Source: Accumulibacter sp. (GTDB taxonomy: Bacteria > Pseudomonadota > Gammaproteobacteria > Burkholderiales > Rhodocyclaceae). Taken from it: a DNA stretch of 36,087 nt. This document shows positions 1 to 7,890 of this stretch, in pieces (position 1 is the stretch's first letter; each line of letters begins with the position of its first letter). The stretch spans positions 1 through 36,087 of the forward strand of contig JAISAZ010000038.1 in the NCBI GenBank assembly GCA_031266435.1, written 5' to 3'. The translations under genes and the position numbers were made by a program. The notes beneath the pieces are model-generated. The model was not told where the DNA came from and searched no databases. It saw nothing but the letters and a program-made list of their open reading frames with translations.

Positions 1-20
1 GGCGTTCTTCAGCAAACAGA

Positions 21-416
21 TCAAGCTTGATCGCGCTTCTCACTTTCATCTGTGGCCCCTTTCGTATAATTCAGGATATTGGAATTATACCAGATCAGGA
101 GAGGTTTTTCGAGGAGGCCAAACAAGGCTCGACCGGCGCCTCCGTCCGGCCCCGAAGAAAAAAACATCATGCTGAAAAACGCCACCAAAAAAAACTCGAG
201 TCCCGCCATTTTCATCGCCATGCGCTTCCATGCCGAAAAATAAAGAATGCATTGCGTCAGCGCGATAAACAAAACAAACGAGCTTTTTACGTCGGTCGGG
301 GCTCTGAAAAAAATTGACCCTCCGAGAAGAAGCAGTGTAAGGGATACAAACAGAGTCGATCCGTTTGCAATTCTTGTTTGTATCCGGGGATTCAGTTTGG
401 CATTCAGCAACATCAT
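21..416 (-). CDS. Small hypothetical membrane protein
   Basis: A 131-residue protein of unrecognised family. The sequence shows three hydrophobic stretches that look like membrane segments (around TLFVSLTLLLLGG, SFVLFIALTQCILYF and FFLVAFFSMMFF) and a charged C-terminus ending SEKRDQA. The frame is open to a TTG at 437, but the ATG at 416 (a second ATG follows directly) sits behind an AAGGAACGAAAGGGA purine run that can act as ribosome binding site, so I start there. It lies 83 bp downstream of, and on the same strand as, the EF-hand gene and could be co-transcribed with it. Its base composition is lower in GC than most of the window. The stop is followed by the perfect palindrome GATCAAGCTTGATC (20-33). 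It is probably an inner-membrane protein; no function can be given. Confidence 0.6.
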   Translation of the reverse strand: MMLLNAKLNPRIQTRIANGSTLFVSLTLLLLGGSIFFRAPTDVKSSFVLFIALTQCILYFSAWKRMAMKMAGLEFFLVAFFSMMFFSSGPDGGAGRALFGLLEKPLLIWYNSNILNYTKGATDESEKRDQA

Positions 417-499
417 TCCCTTTCGTTCCTTTTCCAAATCGCACGGATCGAGGCAAGCGCAGAGAACCCCAAGCCGTGCGGAATTCTGGGAAGAAGGAA

Positions 500-1513
500 T
501 CAGACCGTCAGGTCGACCTGCTGGACGGACCCGACGCCGCCGTTTTCCCGGAGGTAAACGCCGCTCGCCCGCACCTGAGCTTGCAGGTCGTTGTTCGCGT
601 CCTTGATCGAGAACGGCGTGGCAGCGCGCGATACGCTGATCGCGCCGACGTTCGCCTCCTTGAGCGAGCGCAGGATGTCGGCGCCCGATGCGTTCTTGAT
701 CCAGACCGACAACTGCGAATACGCGGTGTCGTTTTCGTCGATCCAGCCGTTCTTGTCGCCGTCGAGCGCGGCGAGTTCGGCGAATCCGTCCCCCGTGCGC
801 GCGCCGAACAGTTCAGAACCGTCGTTGACCTTTCCGTCGCCGTTGCGGTCGAACGCCAGGAAACCGCTACCGCTCGCCAGGAAATTGATCTGTTCGCTCG
901 CTTCTCCGTCGGCGTTCAGGTCGAAGGCAAAGCGCTGGTCGGTGAGTTGCGCGGCGTTGCCGCTGAAATTGATCACGAGCGGGTCGCCCGTGTTGCGGGC
1001 GCTTCCCATGCGGACGCTCACGCTGGATTCTTCGTGATAGCTGCGCTCCATCGACAGCGACATTTCAAACGCGATGCTCTTGCCGTCCGCCGTCTGTACG
1101 ACGCCGCTGGCCGAAAACGACATCTGCTCGGTCTCCGTGTAGGATTCGTGGCGGTCGTATTCGATGGCGACCCCGGCGCCGCCCCCGGCATTCGACGCCG
1201 ATTTCGCGGCATCCAGGCGACTCTTGTCGAAGACCTCGACGTCCTTGCCGGTCATGCGCGCCAGCAAGGCGCGCAGGATCGACAGTTTGGGGTCCTCGCC
1301 ACTCACCCCCTTGTCCAGTGCCGTAACTTCCCCGGCTTGCGCGGCGCGTCCGGCGTCCGAGATATTCACGCGCGGCAAGGCCGCGTCGGCGGCGCCACCG
1401 ACGGAGGACGCAGGACGGTTGCCCGACGAGACGCGCAGGGATTCCGAGACTTCGTGCTGCCGCATCTGGCTGTGACTCGCTTCAAACTGTAGCGCCGAAT
1501 TGCTGATTTTCAT
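500..1513 (-). CDS. EF-hand calcium-binding protein, probably extracellular or cell-surface
   Basis: A 337-residue protein. Three EF-hand or dockerin-like calcium loops are visible in the second half: DLNADGEASEQ (about 198), DRNGDGKVNDGSELF (about 222) and DGDKNGWIDENDT (about 251), each with the D-x-D/N-x-D/N-G spacing. This DLNADG/FDRNGDGK/DGDKNG arrangement is found in large proteobacterial hypothetical proteins with VCBS or dockerin-like calcium sites. There is no signal peptide: the N-terminus is hydrophilic and Ser/Ala/Gln-rich, so if exported it would need a non-Sec route. The ATG at 1513 is chosen because a GGAG lies 11 nt upstream; the frame stays open to 1612 but that stretch holds leader hairpins. 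A calcium-binding role is well supported; the biological role is unknown. Confidence 0.75.
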   Translation of the reverse strand: MKISNSALQFEASHSQMRQHEVSESLRVSSGNRPASSVGGAADAALPRVNISDAGRAAQAGEVTALDKGVSGEDPKLSILRALLARMTGKDVEVFDKSRLDAAKSASNAGGGAGVAIEYDRHESYTETEQMSFSASGVVQTADGKSIAFEMSLSMERSYHEESSVSVRMGSARNTGDPLVINFSGNAAQLTDQRFAFDLNADGEASEQINFLASGSGFLAFDRNGDGKVNDGSELFGARTGDGFAELAALDGDKNGWIDENDTAYSQLSVWIKNASGADILRSLKEANVGAISVSRAATPFSIKDANNDLQAQVRASGVYLRENGGVGSVQQVDLTV

Positions 1514-1570
1514 GATGATCAATTTCTCCAGAAAAAAGTGATTTCGCTCGAAAGCCGAGACGAAACGGAG

Positions 1571-1620
1571 AGGCGCCTTGAGGCGCCCAGCCCAACACGG
1601 GCAAGCCGGCACGCTTGCCG
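1571..1620 (-). promoter_or_regulatory. Two leader hairpins upstream of the EF-hand gene
   Basis: Read on the minus strand, the region 60-110 nt upstream of the EF-hand start contains GGCAAGC/GCTTGCC (1613-1619 pairing with 1600-1606, 6-nt loop) followed by GGCGCC-tcaa-GGCGCC (1572-1587). They could shape a 5' leader or end an upstream transcript; neither is followed by a U-run. I do not recognise a riboswitch class here. Confidence 0.35.
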
Positions 1621-1685
1621 GCGATTTGTGTACCCAGATAAAACCATTCTGAGAGTTGTTATTCCTTTTTCCAATCGTTCACACT

Positions 1686-1792
1686 TGATTCCATTCCCAG
1701 TTCATCCCTTCCTTTGTCGACTTCGCCTTGCCGTACTACTTGTACTGTCTGCGGCTCGTCTTCTCGGTATGAATGAACTGGGAAAGGAATGA
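1686..1792. repeat. Dispersed ~105 bp element with inverted ends, copy 1
   Basis: The segment begins TGATTCCATTCCCAGTTCAT and ends ATGAATGAACTGGGAAAGGAATGA, so its ends are imperfect inverted repeats. Nearly the whole length recurs in opposite orientation at 23978-24083 with only a handful of differences. The core contains CCTTTGTCGACTTCGC, which also recurs in a shortened relative at 9711-9780. No coding potential is seen. This looks like a REP/BIME or MITE-type element; a mobilising enzyme is not present in the window. Confidence 0.8.
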
Positions 1793-2133
1793 GAAAACAA
1801 GCCGAAGACGCCAGGTTCCGCAACGCGCAATCGACAAAAGCACGACGATCCGGGAAGGAGTAACGGCAAGAAATACGAAACCTTGAGCCTTCGCGCGATC
1901 TTATTCGGGAGCCGCCCCGGCGCGTGGTGTTCGGGAGGAGGCTGGAGACAGGATTTGTTCGCATTGGTGTTACAGTAGGGAAGAGAGGGCGTTTTCCCAG
2001 CCGCCCGAGGATCGAAGATCCCGCATCGGCAATACCGTAAGCAATCGTCAAAAAATAACGCTTTTTTTGGAAGGAAAAATAAGAGAAGCAAGAGAACCCC
2101 AATGCCGGACTGGTTTTGCGTTGTTTTTTACAT

Positions 2134-2166
2134 GGTTTGAAGGTGGGCTTTGCTCAGCTTCAAACC
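2134..2166. terminator. Perfect 9-bp hairpin of unknown role
   Basis: GGTTTGAAG at 2134-2142 pairs perfectly with CTTCAAACC at 2158-2166 across a 15-nt loop. It stands just upstream of the AAAAGT dyad repeat. No U-run follows directly, so a terminator role is only one possibility; an operator or repeat-element end is equally possible. Confidence 0.3.
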
Positions 2167-2180
2167 CTGATCAACCCGGC

Positions 2181-2212
2181 AAAAAGTAGGGTTTTACTTT
2201 TTGACGAACACT
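2181..2212 (+). repeat. AAAAGT dyad repeat, copy 1
   Basis: AAAAAGTA (2181-2188) and TACTTTTT (2195-2202) form a perfect 8-bp dyad around GGGTTT, followed by GACGAACACT. The 24 bases 2189-2212 recur exactly, inverted, at 12990-13013 next to the lysR start, and a diverged third copy lies at 34781-34811. The AT-rich stem ending in a T-run could terminate transcription on the plus strand. Confidence 0.7.
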
Positions 2213-2475
2213 AAATGGTCGGGAAACCGAACGCGGCGGCGTCGGATAATACGGAAGAAACGCGGAAAACGCATTCAGAAAGGCTTCGAGAAGATGGCGA
2301 GAGGACTCAGGATCAAGCTTCCCGGCGAACGCGAGAACGGCGAGAGGACGAAAAACGTAACGGCGTCGCGGCCCTTGCGCGCGGAGAGGTGCGCGCGGAC
2401 ACCCTTCCCGCACAGGAGTTCTTGTGCGCTGGGGACTCGCGTACCGTCCGGCGCGGGCGACGCCGTCTCCTCACG

Positions 2476-4476
2476 ATGATCCCGGAATTCGGCCTTTTTG
2501 CGCTCGCGCTCGCCTTCGTCCTCGCGCTGACGCAGTGCGTCGGCCTTTGGCGCCCCGACTGTCCGTGTGGCATCGCGCGCTTCGCTCGGCCCGCCGTTTT
2601 CGCGCAGTTTCTTTCCCTCTCGGTCGCCGCCGCCTGCCTCGTCTTCGCGCTCGCGTCGAACGACTTTTCCGTCGCCTATGTCGTCCGGCACTCGAACACG
2701 CGCTTGCCGCTCGTCTACCGGATCGCCGCCGCGTGGGGCGGGCACGAGGGTTCGCTGCTTTTCTGGGCGTACGCGCTCGCCGTCTGGACGCTCGTTTTCG
2801 GCGTCTTCTCGAAATCGCTTTCCGGCGAGGCGAGGCATCGCGTCCTCGCGCTCCTCGGTCTCGTCGAAGCGGGTCTCCTCCTGATCCTCCTCTTCACGTC
2901 GAATCCCTTTGAACGCGTTTTCCCCGCCGTGGCCGACGGGCGCGACCTCAACCCTCTCCTTCAAGACCCCGGATTGATCGTCCACCCGCCGATGCTCTAC
3001 CTGGGGTATTCCGGCCTCGCGATTCCCTTCGCGCTCGCCGTCGAATCGCTGATTTCCGGCGCGCCCGACCTCGCGTGGGCGCGCGCTTCACGTCTCTGGA
3101 CGATTTTCGCGTGGGTTTTCCTGACGCTCGGAATCGCGATCGGGTCTTTCTGGGCGTATTACGAACTCGGCTGGGGTGGTTGGTGGTTTTGGGACCCGGT
3201 CGAAAACGCTTCCCTGATGCCGTGGCTCGCGGCGACGGCGCTGATCCACGCGCTGCCGGTCGCCGAGAAGCGCGGCGCCTTTCGTCTCTGGTGCCTCTTT
3301 CTCGCGATCGTCGCGTTCGCGCTGTCGCTGATCGGCGCTTTCCTCGTCCGCTCCGGCGTACTGATCTCGGTTCATGCGTTTTCCGAAAGCCCGCAGCGCG
3401 GCGTTTCCATCCTCGCCTTCCTCGCGCTCGTCGTCGGCGCCTCGCTCGCGCTCTTCGCGTGGCGCGCGCCGCGCGTCTCCCCCGGTGGGCGTTTCGCCTT
3501 CGCGTCGCGCGAAACCTTCCTGCTCGTCGCCGGCATCCTGGCGATGGTCGCGTGCGCGTCGATCCTGCTCGGTACGCTCTACCCCTTGGCGATCGACACG
3601 CTCGGCCTCGGCAAGATTTCGGTCGGAGCGCCCTACTTCGACACCGTATTCACCCCACTGGCGGTTTCGGCGCTTTTTTTGACCGGCGCCGCAATCAACG
3701 CGCGCTGGAAGCGCAGCGACCCTGCCGCGCTCATCCGAAGGCTGCGCCCCACCTTTCTTTTCGCGCTCGCTTTCGGGCTTTTCGTGCCCGCTTTTTTCGG
3801 CGCGTGGAAACCTCTGCCCGCCCTCGGGCTGACGCTCGCCGCGTGGATTGCGCTCTCCAGCGTCCAGAACGCCTTGACGACGATGCGCGTTGGCGCGTCC
3901 CCAACTCGGCTTTCCTTACTCCGACGCCTCATCGATTTCGGCGGGACCCACGTCGCGCACGTCGGCGTCGCCGTGCTCGTCGCCGGGATCACGCTCGCCA
4001 ACGGCTACCCCGACGAAAAAACTTTTCTGTTCACCGGCGGCGAGACGGTCGAGTTTGCGAATTACGCTTTTCGCTTCAACGGCGTCCACGGCGAGAGCGG
4101 CCCGAACTACCACGCCTTCGTCGCCGACTTCGACCTTGGCCGCGAGGGGAAAATTCTGCGCAAACTTCTCCCCGAAAAGCGCTTCTACCCGACTTCGGGC
4201 GTCGTGATGACCGAAGCCGCGATCGACTTTGCGCGCGACCTCTACGTCGCGCTCGACGCGCCCGTTGACCGCGACGCACCCGAAGGCGCGTGGAGGGTGC
4301 GAATCTCGCGCAAGCCCTTCGTCGGCTGGATATGGGGCGGATGCGCGCTCGCGGCGCTCGGCGGTCTGCTCGCCGCCTTCGGACATTGCCGCGCCGCGAG
4401 GAGGCGCGCGCCACCAAAAACGTTTGCTTCCGAAATAAAACCGGAAAACACGGCTCGACCTTCTTCGCCGACATGA
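2476..4476 (+). CDS. ccmF: Cytochrome c-type biogenesis protein CcmF
   Basis: CcmF is the large membrane subunit of the System I haem lyase, which attaches haem from holo-CcmE to apocytochrome c on the periplasmic side. The 666-residue product has the family's usual length and many membrane segments. Diagnostic motifs are the tryptophan-rich WWD haem-handling signature GWGGWWFWDPVENASLMPW (about residues 230-250) and HPPMLYLGYSG (about 170), which carries a conserved periplasmic histidine. The ATG at 2476 was chosen because it starts the expected MIPEFGLFALALAF membrane segment; the frame is open further upstream but that part is highly charged. The stop overlaps the ccmG start (ATGA at 4473-4476). 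Genes ccmA-E, normally just upstream in System I operons, are not in this window. Confidence 0.95.
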   Translation: MIPEFGLFALALAFVLALTQCVGLWRPDCPCGIARFARPAVFAQFLSLSVAAACLVFALASNDFSVAYVVRHSNTRLPLVYRIAAAWGGHEGSLLFWAYALAVWTLVFGVFSKSLSGEARHRVLALLGLVEAGLLLILLFTSNPFERVFPAVADGRDLNPLLQDPGLIVHPPMLYLGYSGLAIPFALAVESLISGAPDLAWARASRLWTIFAWVFLTLGIAIGSFWAYYELGWGGWWFWDPVENASLMPWLAATALIHALPVAEKRGAFRLWCLFLAIVAFALSLIGAFLVRSGVLISVHAFSESPQRGVSILAFLALVVGASLALFAWRAPRVSPGGRFAFASRETFLLVAGILAMVACASILLGTLYPLAIDTLGLGKISVGAPYFDTVFTPLAVSALFLTGAAINARWKRSDPAALIRRLRPTFLFALAFGLFVPAFFGAWKPLPALGLTLAAWIALSSVQNALTTMRVGASPTRLSLLRRLIDFGGTHVAHVGVAVLVAGITLANGYPDEKTFLFTGGETVEFANYAFRFNGVHGESGPNYHAFVADFDLGREGKILRKLLPEKRFYPTSGVVMTEAAIDFARDLYVALDAPVDRDAPEGAWRVRISRKPFVGWIWGGCALAALGGLLAAFGHCRAARRRAPPKTFASEIKPENTARPSSPT

Positions 4477-5060
4477 ATCGCTTTTTCTGGCCCCTCTTCG
4501 TTTTCATCGCCGTCGTCGCGCTCATGGCGCTCGGCCTCGAACGCGACCCGCACGAACTTCCTTCGCCGCTCGTCGGTCGCCCCGCGCCGGCGTTTTCGCT
4601 CCCCGTCTTGAGCGAAGCGCCGGAAGGCGCCAAGGTTTTTTCTCCCGACGAAATGCGCGGAAAGGTCTGGCTCCTCAACGTCTGGGCGAGCTGGTGCGTT
4701 TCTTGCCGCGCGGAGCATCCGCTGCTCGTCCGCATGAAAGATACGCTCCCGCTCGTCGGACTGAATTACAAGGAAGTCCGTGGCGACGGCGCGCAAGCCG
4801 CCGCAAAGCTTGACCCTGCCGCCGAGCGCGAACGCGCGCACGAACGCGCGAACGCGTGGTTGAAGCGCCACGGCGACCCCTACGCGCTTTCGGTCCTCGA
4901 CGTCGACGGGCGCGTCGGCATCGACTACGGCGTTTACGGCGTTCCTGAAACCTTCGTGATCGACAAAAACGGCGTCATACGATTGAAACATACCGGCCCG
5001 GTGACGCGCGAGGTACTCGTTGGGAAACTCCTCCCGCTCGTCGAGGAGCTTTCACGATGA
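4473..5060 (+). CDS. ccmG: Thiol:disulfide interchange protein CcmG/DsbE
   Basis: A membrane-anchored periplasmic thioredoxin that reduces the haem-binding cysteines of apocytochromes c for System I maturation. The 195-residue product starts with a single membrane anchor (FFWPLFVFIAVVALMALGL), followed by a thioredoxin fold with WASWCVSC (active-site cysteines about 75 and 78) and the GVPETF segment (cis-proline loop) typical of DsbE. The start at 4473 overlaps the ccmF stop by four bases and its own stop overlaps the ccmH start (ATGA at 5057-5060), so the three genes are translationally coupled. The frame is open upstream inside ccmF but that is shadow sequence. Confidence 0.95.
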   Translation: MNRFFWPLFVFIAVVALMALGLERDPHELPSPLVGRPAPAFSLPVLSEAPEGAKVFSPDEMRGKVWLLNVWASWCVSCRAEHPLLVRMKDTLPLVGLNYKEVRGDGAQAAAKLDPAAERERAHERANAWLKRHGDPYALSVLDVDGRVGIDYGVYGVPETFVIDKNGVIRLKHTGPVTREVLVGKLLPLVEELSR

Positions 5061-6163
5061 AAAACCTCCCGCCTCGCCTCTTTTCCACGTTTCTGTTGAT
5101 CTTGGCGTGCGCCTTCCCGGCATTCGCGCAAGACGCCGCCGGCCCCAAAGACGCCGTCGAAAAGCGCCTGCTCGCAATCTCCGCCGAACTGCGCTGCTTG
5201 GTCTGCCAGAACGAGTCGCTCGCGAGTTCCAACGCCGAGCTTGCCGCCGACCTGCGCGACCGGATCCGCGCGATGATTCTCGAAGGGAAGAGCGACGACG
5301 AAATCATGGACTTCATGAGCGACCGCTACGGCGACTTCATCCGTTACCGGCCCCGCCTCACGCGCCGCGCCGCGCTCCTGTGGTTCGGCCCCGTGCTCCT
5401 CTTCCTCGCGTCCTTCGCCGCTTTTGCCCTCCACCTGAAGCGCCGCGCCTCTACGCCGCCGGAGCGCGGTCTGACCACCGATGCCGATTTCGACGAAGTG
5501 GAAGACGCGCTTTTACGCCGCCTGAGTGAAGAGAGCCGTGAGGGCGGCGCGCGCGAATTTCCGGGGGAGAAGTGGGGAGCGCGAGGCGTCACGAGCTTGG
5601 CGCTCGCTCTTGTCATCCCGCTCGCCGCGACGGCCGTTTACCTGCGTCTCGGTACGCCGTCGGCGCTCGCGCCCGAAAGCGAAGCATCGCAGGGCGAGCG
5701 CATCGTTCGGGCGCTCGTCGGCGAACTCGAAGAAAAGCTCCGCGCGAACCCGGACGACGCGCAAAGCCGGATTCGGCTCGCGCGCATCTACAACGCGAGC
5801 GGCCGCTTCGGCGAAGCGGCGGAGGCCTTCGCCCAAAGCGGCGAAGCGATCGACGGCGACGCCGCCGCGCTCGTCGATTACGCCGAAGCGCTCCTCTTCC
5901 TCAACCGTGGGCGCGTCGACTCGAAAATCGACCGCCTGATCTCACGCGCGCTCGCGCGAGACCCCGACGCGCTCCGCGCGCTCGTCCTCGTCGGCGTATC
6001 CGCCGCCGAGCGCGGCGACCTCGGCGCGGCTGCCAATTTCTGGGAACACCTGCTCCCGTCGATCGACCCAAACTCGAAAGAAGCGCAAACGGTGAAAAAA
6101 GCGATCATCGAGGCGCGGCGGGGTCAGGGACCAGGAGACAGGAGACAGAGGACAGATCAGTGA
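5057..6163 (+). CDS. ccmH: CcmH-CcmI fusion, cytochrome c maturation
   Basis: The 368-residue product has a signal peptide (MKNLPPRLFSTFLLILACAF), the CcmH redox motif LRCLVCQN (cysteines about 47 and 50), a membrane segment near 105-127, a second membrane segment near 178-198 and a TPR-like C-terminal half that matches the CcmI role of holding apocytochrome c. The two-module arrangement is like E. coli CcmH. It is the last gene of the ccmFGH operon. The last residues (GQGPGDRRQRTDQ) and the TGA are encoded by the 7-nt repeat block that begins near 6112, so the natural C-terminus was probably slightly shorter, around EARR. Confidence 0.92.
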   Translation: MKNLPPRLFSTFLLILACAFPAFAQDAAGPKDAVEKRLLAISAELRCLVCQNESLASSNAELAADLRDRIRAMILEGKSDDEIMDFMSDRYGDFIRYRPRLTRRAALLWFGPVLLFLASFAAFALHLKRRASTPPERGLTTDADFDEVEDALLRRLSEESREGGAREFPGEKWGARGVTSLALALVIPLAATAVYLRLGTPSALAPESEASQGERIVRALVGELEEKLRANPDDAQSRIRLARIYNASGRFGEAAEAFAQSGEAIDGDAAALVDYAEALLFLNRGRVDSKIDRLISRALARDPDALRALVLVGVSAAERGDLGAAANFWEHLLPSIDPNSKEAQTVKKAIIEARRGQGPGDRRQRTDQ

Positions 6164-6380
6164 GCGGCGGCTTCGCAGGGTATAGGTTGGGCTGAGGAAC
6201 GAAGCCCAACGTTTCGCTTGCGCGAAGCGCAAGCCATTTCAGGGATCAGGGATCAGGAGACAGGAATCAGATCGGTCAACAGCGGCGTTGCCGCCGGAGT
6301 GACGAAACCCCACCCGGAATATCATCCCACCGTAGGGGCACGGAACGCCGTGCCCCTACGTGCCGATCTGATTCCCGAAC
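6112..6380. repeat. Heptamer/hairpin repeat mosaic at the ccmH/frdD convergent junction
   Basis: This fills the gap between the converging ccmH and frdD. In order: 7-nt repeats of the CAGGAGA/CAGAGGA type (6115-6160), a partial GAGCGGCGGCTTCGC hairpin, a GTTGGGCT...AGCCCAAC hairpin (6186-6210), a CTTGCGC-gaa-GCGCAAG hairpin (6217-6234), more 7-nt repeats (6239-6275), AGCGGCGTTGCCGCCGG, and a perfect 13-bp hairpin (6331-6360). The same components recur in other blocks of the window in different combinations. Confidence 0.85.
6331..6360. terminator. Perfect 13-bp GC hairpin, possible bidirectional terminator
   Basis: CGTAGGGGCACGG (6331-6343) pairs perfectly with CCGTGCCCCTACG (6348-6360) around AACG. 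Related GGGCACGGC/GCCGTGCCC hairpins occur at 11981-12000 and 26095-26114. It lies between the 3' ends of ccmH and frdD. There is no flanking U-run, so it would be a stabilising or REP-type hairpin rather than a classical intrinsic terminator. Confidence 0.5.
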
Positions 6381-6746
6381 CTAAAACCCTATCCTGAGCA
6401 ATACGAAGGCCGCAAGAAGCGTTCCGGCGAGCGCCGCGCCGTAGCAGAACAGCTTCGCCGTCGTTCCGGCGGGGACGCCGAATTCGTGCAGCGAGTGCAG
6501 AATACGGTGGAGCGAGTGCCAGAGAAAGAGGACGATGACGGCGAAAATAAAGCCTTTTCCCATGAAGTTGCGCGCGAAGCCCAGCATGTTCGGGTAGCGC
6601 ATCGTGTCGCTCGGGAGCAGGAATCCGAGCGGGACACAGAGTCCCGTGATGAAGATGAGCACCGGGCCGATGAGCGCGGCGAGGGTGCCGCCCGCGCCGA
6701 AAAGTCCCCAGAAAATTGGCGCGTTCGAGCGTTTGCGGATTTTCAT
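6381..6746 (-). CDS. frdD: Fumarate reductase membrane subunit D
   Basis: Small hydrophobic anchor of quinol:fumarate reductase. The 121-residue product has three membrane segments (about 20-42, 63-80, 97-118) and matches the E. coli FrdD pattern, including the NAPIFWGLFGAGG start region and a RILHSLHEFGV segment. The ATG at 6746 overlaps the frdC stop (ATGA, 6743-6746). It is the last gene of frdABCD. Together with FrdC it anchors the FrdAB head and forms the quinol site; E. coli-type FrdCD carry no haem, and no clear pair of haem-ligating histidines on FrdC/FrdD was assigned here. Confidence 0.9.
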   Translation of the reverse strand: MKIRKRSNAPIFWGLFGAGGTLAALIGPVLIFITGLCVPLGFLLPSDTMRYPNMLGFARNFMGKGFIFAVIVLFLWHSLHRILHSLHEFGVPAGTTAKLFCYGAALAGTLLAAFVLLRIGF

Positions 6747-7141
6747 GATAGCAGCCCTCTGATCGATGCGAACACGACGATCGAAGCGACGACCGAGGCG
6801 ACCAACCCGCCTTTGACGATTTCGCCGGCTTTGAGTTCTCTCCCGCAGACGCGGATCGTCGGGAGCGTGACCGGCATCAGGTGGAACCAGGTGTAGGTGT
6901 GGTAGACGACCGAAACGAGCAGGATCAGATGCACGACGAGTGCCGGGACGCTTTTCATGCATTCGAGCCAGGCGTTCCATGCCGCTTCGCCCTGCCCAAG
7001 CCGGACGAGACCGGCGAGAAGGATCAGCGCGTAGGCCAAAACGAAGAGCGCGGTACTTTCGTGGACGACGTATTCGACGAAGTAGGGATTCTTTTTCCAC
7101 CATCCGTCCATCGAACGGATGTAGGGTCGGCGTTTGCTCAT
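6743..7141 (-). CDS. frdC: Fumarate reductase membrane subunit C
   Basis: The 132-residue anchor subunit begins SKRRPYIRSMDGWWKKNPYF, close to the E. coli FrdC N-terminus, and has three membrane segments. The HEST segment places a glutamate at residue 28 where, by eye, E. coli FrdC has its quinone-site Glu29; the adjacent E. coli arginine is histidine here. The HTYTWFHLMP stretch matches the conserved second-helix region. The start (7141) overlaps the frdB stop (ATGA, 7138-7141) and its stop overlaps frdD, so the four genes are tightly coupled. Confidence 0.9.
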   Translation of the reverse strand: MSKRRPYIRSMDGWWKKNPYFVEYVVHESTALFVLAYALILLAGLVRLGQGEAAWNAWLECMKSVPALVVHLILLVSVVYHTYTWFHLMPVTLPTIRVCGRELKAGEIVKGGLVASVVASIVVFASIRGLLS

Positions 7142-7890
7142 TGCGAATCTCCTTTCGGCCTCAGGAAGCGCAGGAAGTAATCCAGGCTCGCGTTGATCTT
7201 GTTGATGTTGACGGCCTTGGCGGGGTCGACGTGCTTCGGGCAGACTTCCGAGCAGTAGGCCGCCGCGCTGCACGTGAACACGCCGTCTTCGGACGCGACG
7301 ACTTCCATGCGCGTGTCCGCGCCGCCGTCGCGCGAGTCCGCGTTGTAGCGGTGCAGGATCGCCATCGCTCCGGGGCCGATGAAGTCCGGGTCGAGGCCGA
7401 ACTGCGGGCACGCGGAGTAGCAGAGCGTACAGTTGATGCACGCCGCGTACTGGATGTATTCGGCGAACTGCTTCGGCGTCTGGAGATATTCGCCCTCTTC
7501 GATCGCGCGCTCTTCCTTTGGAATGATGTAGGGATGGACGCTTTCGAGCTTTTCCATGAAGCCGCTCCAGTCCACGACGAGGTCTTTTTCGATCGGGAAA
7601 TGCGCGAGCGCTTCGAGGCTGACCCGGTTCGGGTAGTAGTCGCGCAAAAAGGTTTCGCACGAGAGCTTGGGGATGCCGTTGATCATCATGCCGCAGCTCC
7701 CGCAGATCGCCATCCGGCACGACCAGCGGAAAGTCAGCGAGCCGTCGAAATTGTCCTTGATGTACTGCGCGCCCTGCAGGACCGACATATCGTCGGTGAA
7801 GGGCACTTTGTAGACTTCGGAGCGCGGCGCGGCATCGCTCTCCGGGTTGTAGCGCAGGACTTCGATTTCAATGATTCGGGGTTCAGACAT
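7138..7890 (-). CDS. frdB: Fumarate reductase iron-sulfur subunit
   Basis: Carries electrons from quinol to FrdA. The 250-residue product shows the three cluster motifs: C-R-M-A-I-C-G-S-C plus a distal Cys for the [2Fe-2S] centre, CINCTLCYSACP for the [4Fe-4S] centre and CSAAAYCSEVCPKHVDP for the [3Fe-4S] centre. The PQFGLDPDFIGP segment is very close to E. coli FrdB. The ATG at 7890 overlaps the end of frdA by 8 bases and has GGAAAGGA upstream as ribosome binding site. Confidence 0.95.
   Translation of the reverse strand: MSEPRIIEIEVLRYNPESDAAPRSEVYKVPFTDDMSVLQGAQYIKDNFDGSLTFRWSCRMAICGSCGMMINGIPKLSCETFLRDYYPNRVSLEALAHFPIEKDLVVDWSGFMEKLESVHPYIIPKEERAIEEGEYLQTPKQFAEYIQYAACINCTLCYSACPQFGLDPDFIGPGAMAILHRYNADSRDGGADTRMEVVASEDGVFTCSAAAYCSEVCPKHVDPAKAVNINKINASLDYFLRFLRPKGDSQ

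Larger units (their letters stand above)
1793..2475. other. Gene-poor stretch before ccmF
   Basis: No convincing gene was found in this 680 bp. Reading frames are open on both strands, but their translations are rich in Arg/Ser and low in recognisable pattern, and two overlapping minus-strand frames (1659-2102 and 1702-2091) run through the repeat at 1686-1792. The in-frame extension of ccmF upstream of 2476 (2215-2475) is highly charged and does not resemble a CcmF N-terminus. The stretch does contain a hairpin (2134-2166) and an AAAAGT dyad repeat (2181-2212), described separately. Confidence 0.5.

Noticed and set aside
1659-2102. Minus-strand frame of 147 codons, and an overlapping one at 1702-2091
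   Set aside because: Both run through the dispersed repeat at 1686-1792, lack a family pattern and have no supported start.
2215-2475. In-frame upstream extension of ccmF
   Set aside because: It is highly charged, has no CcmF likeness, and the true membrane start MIPEFGLFAL is at 2476.
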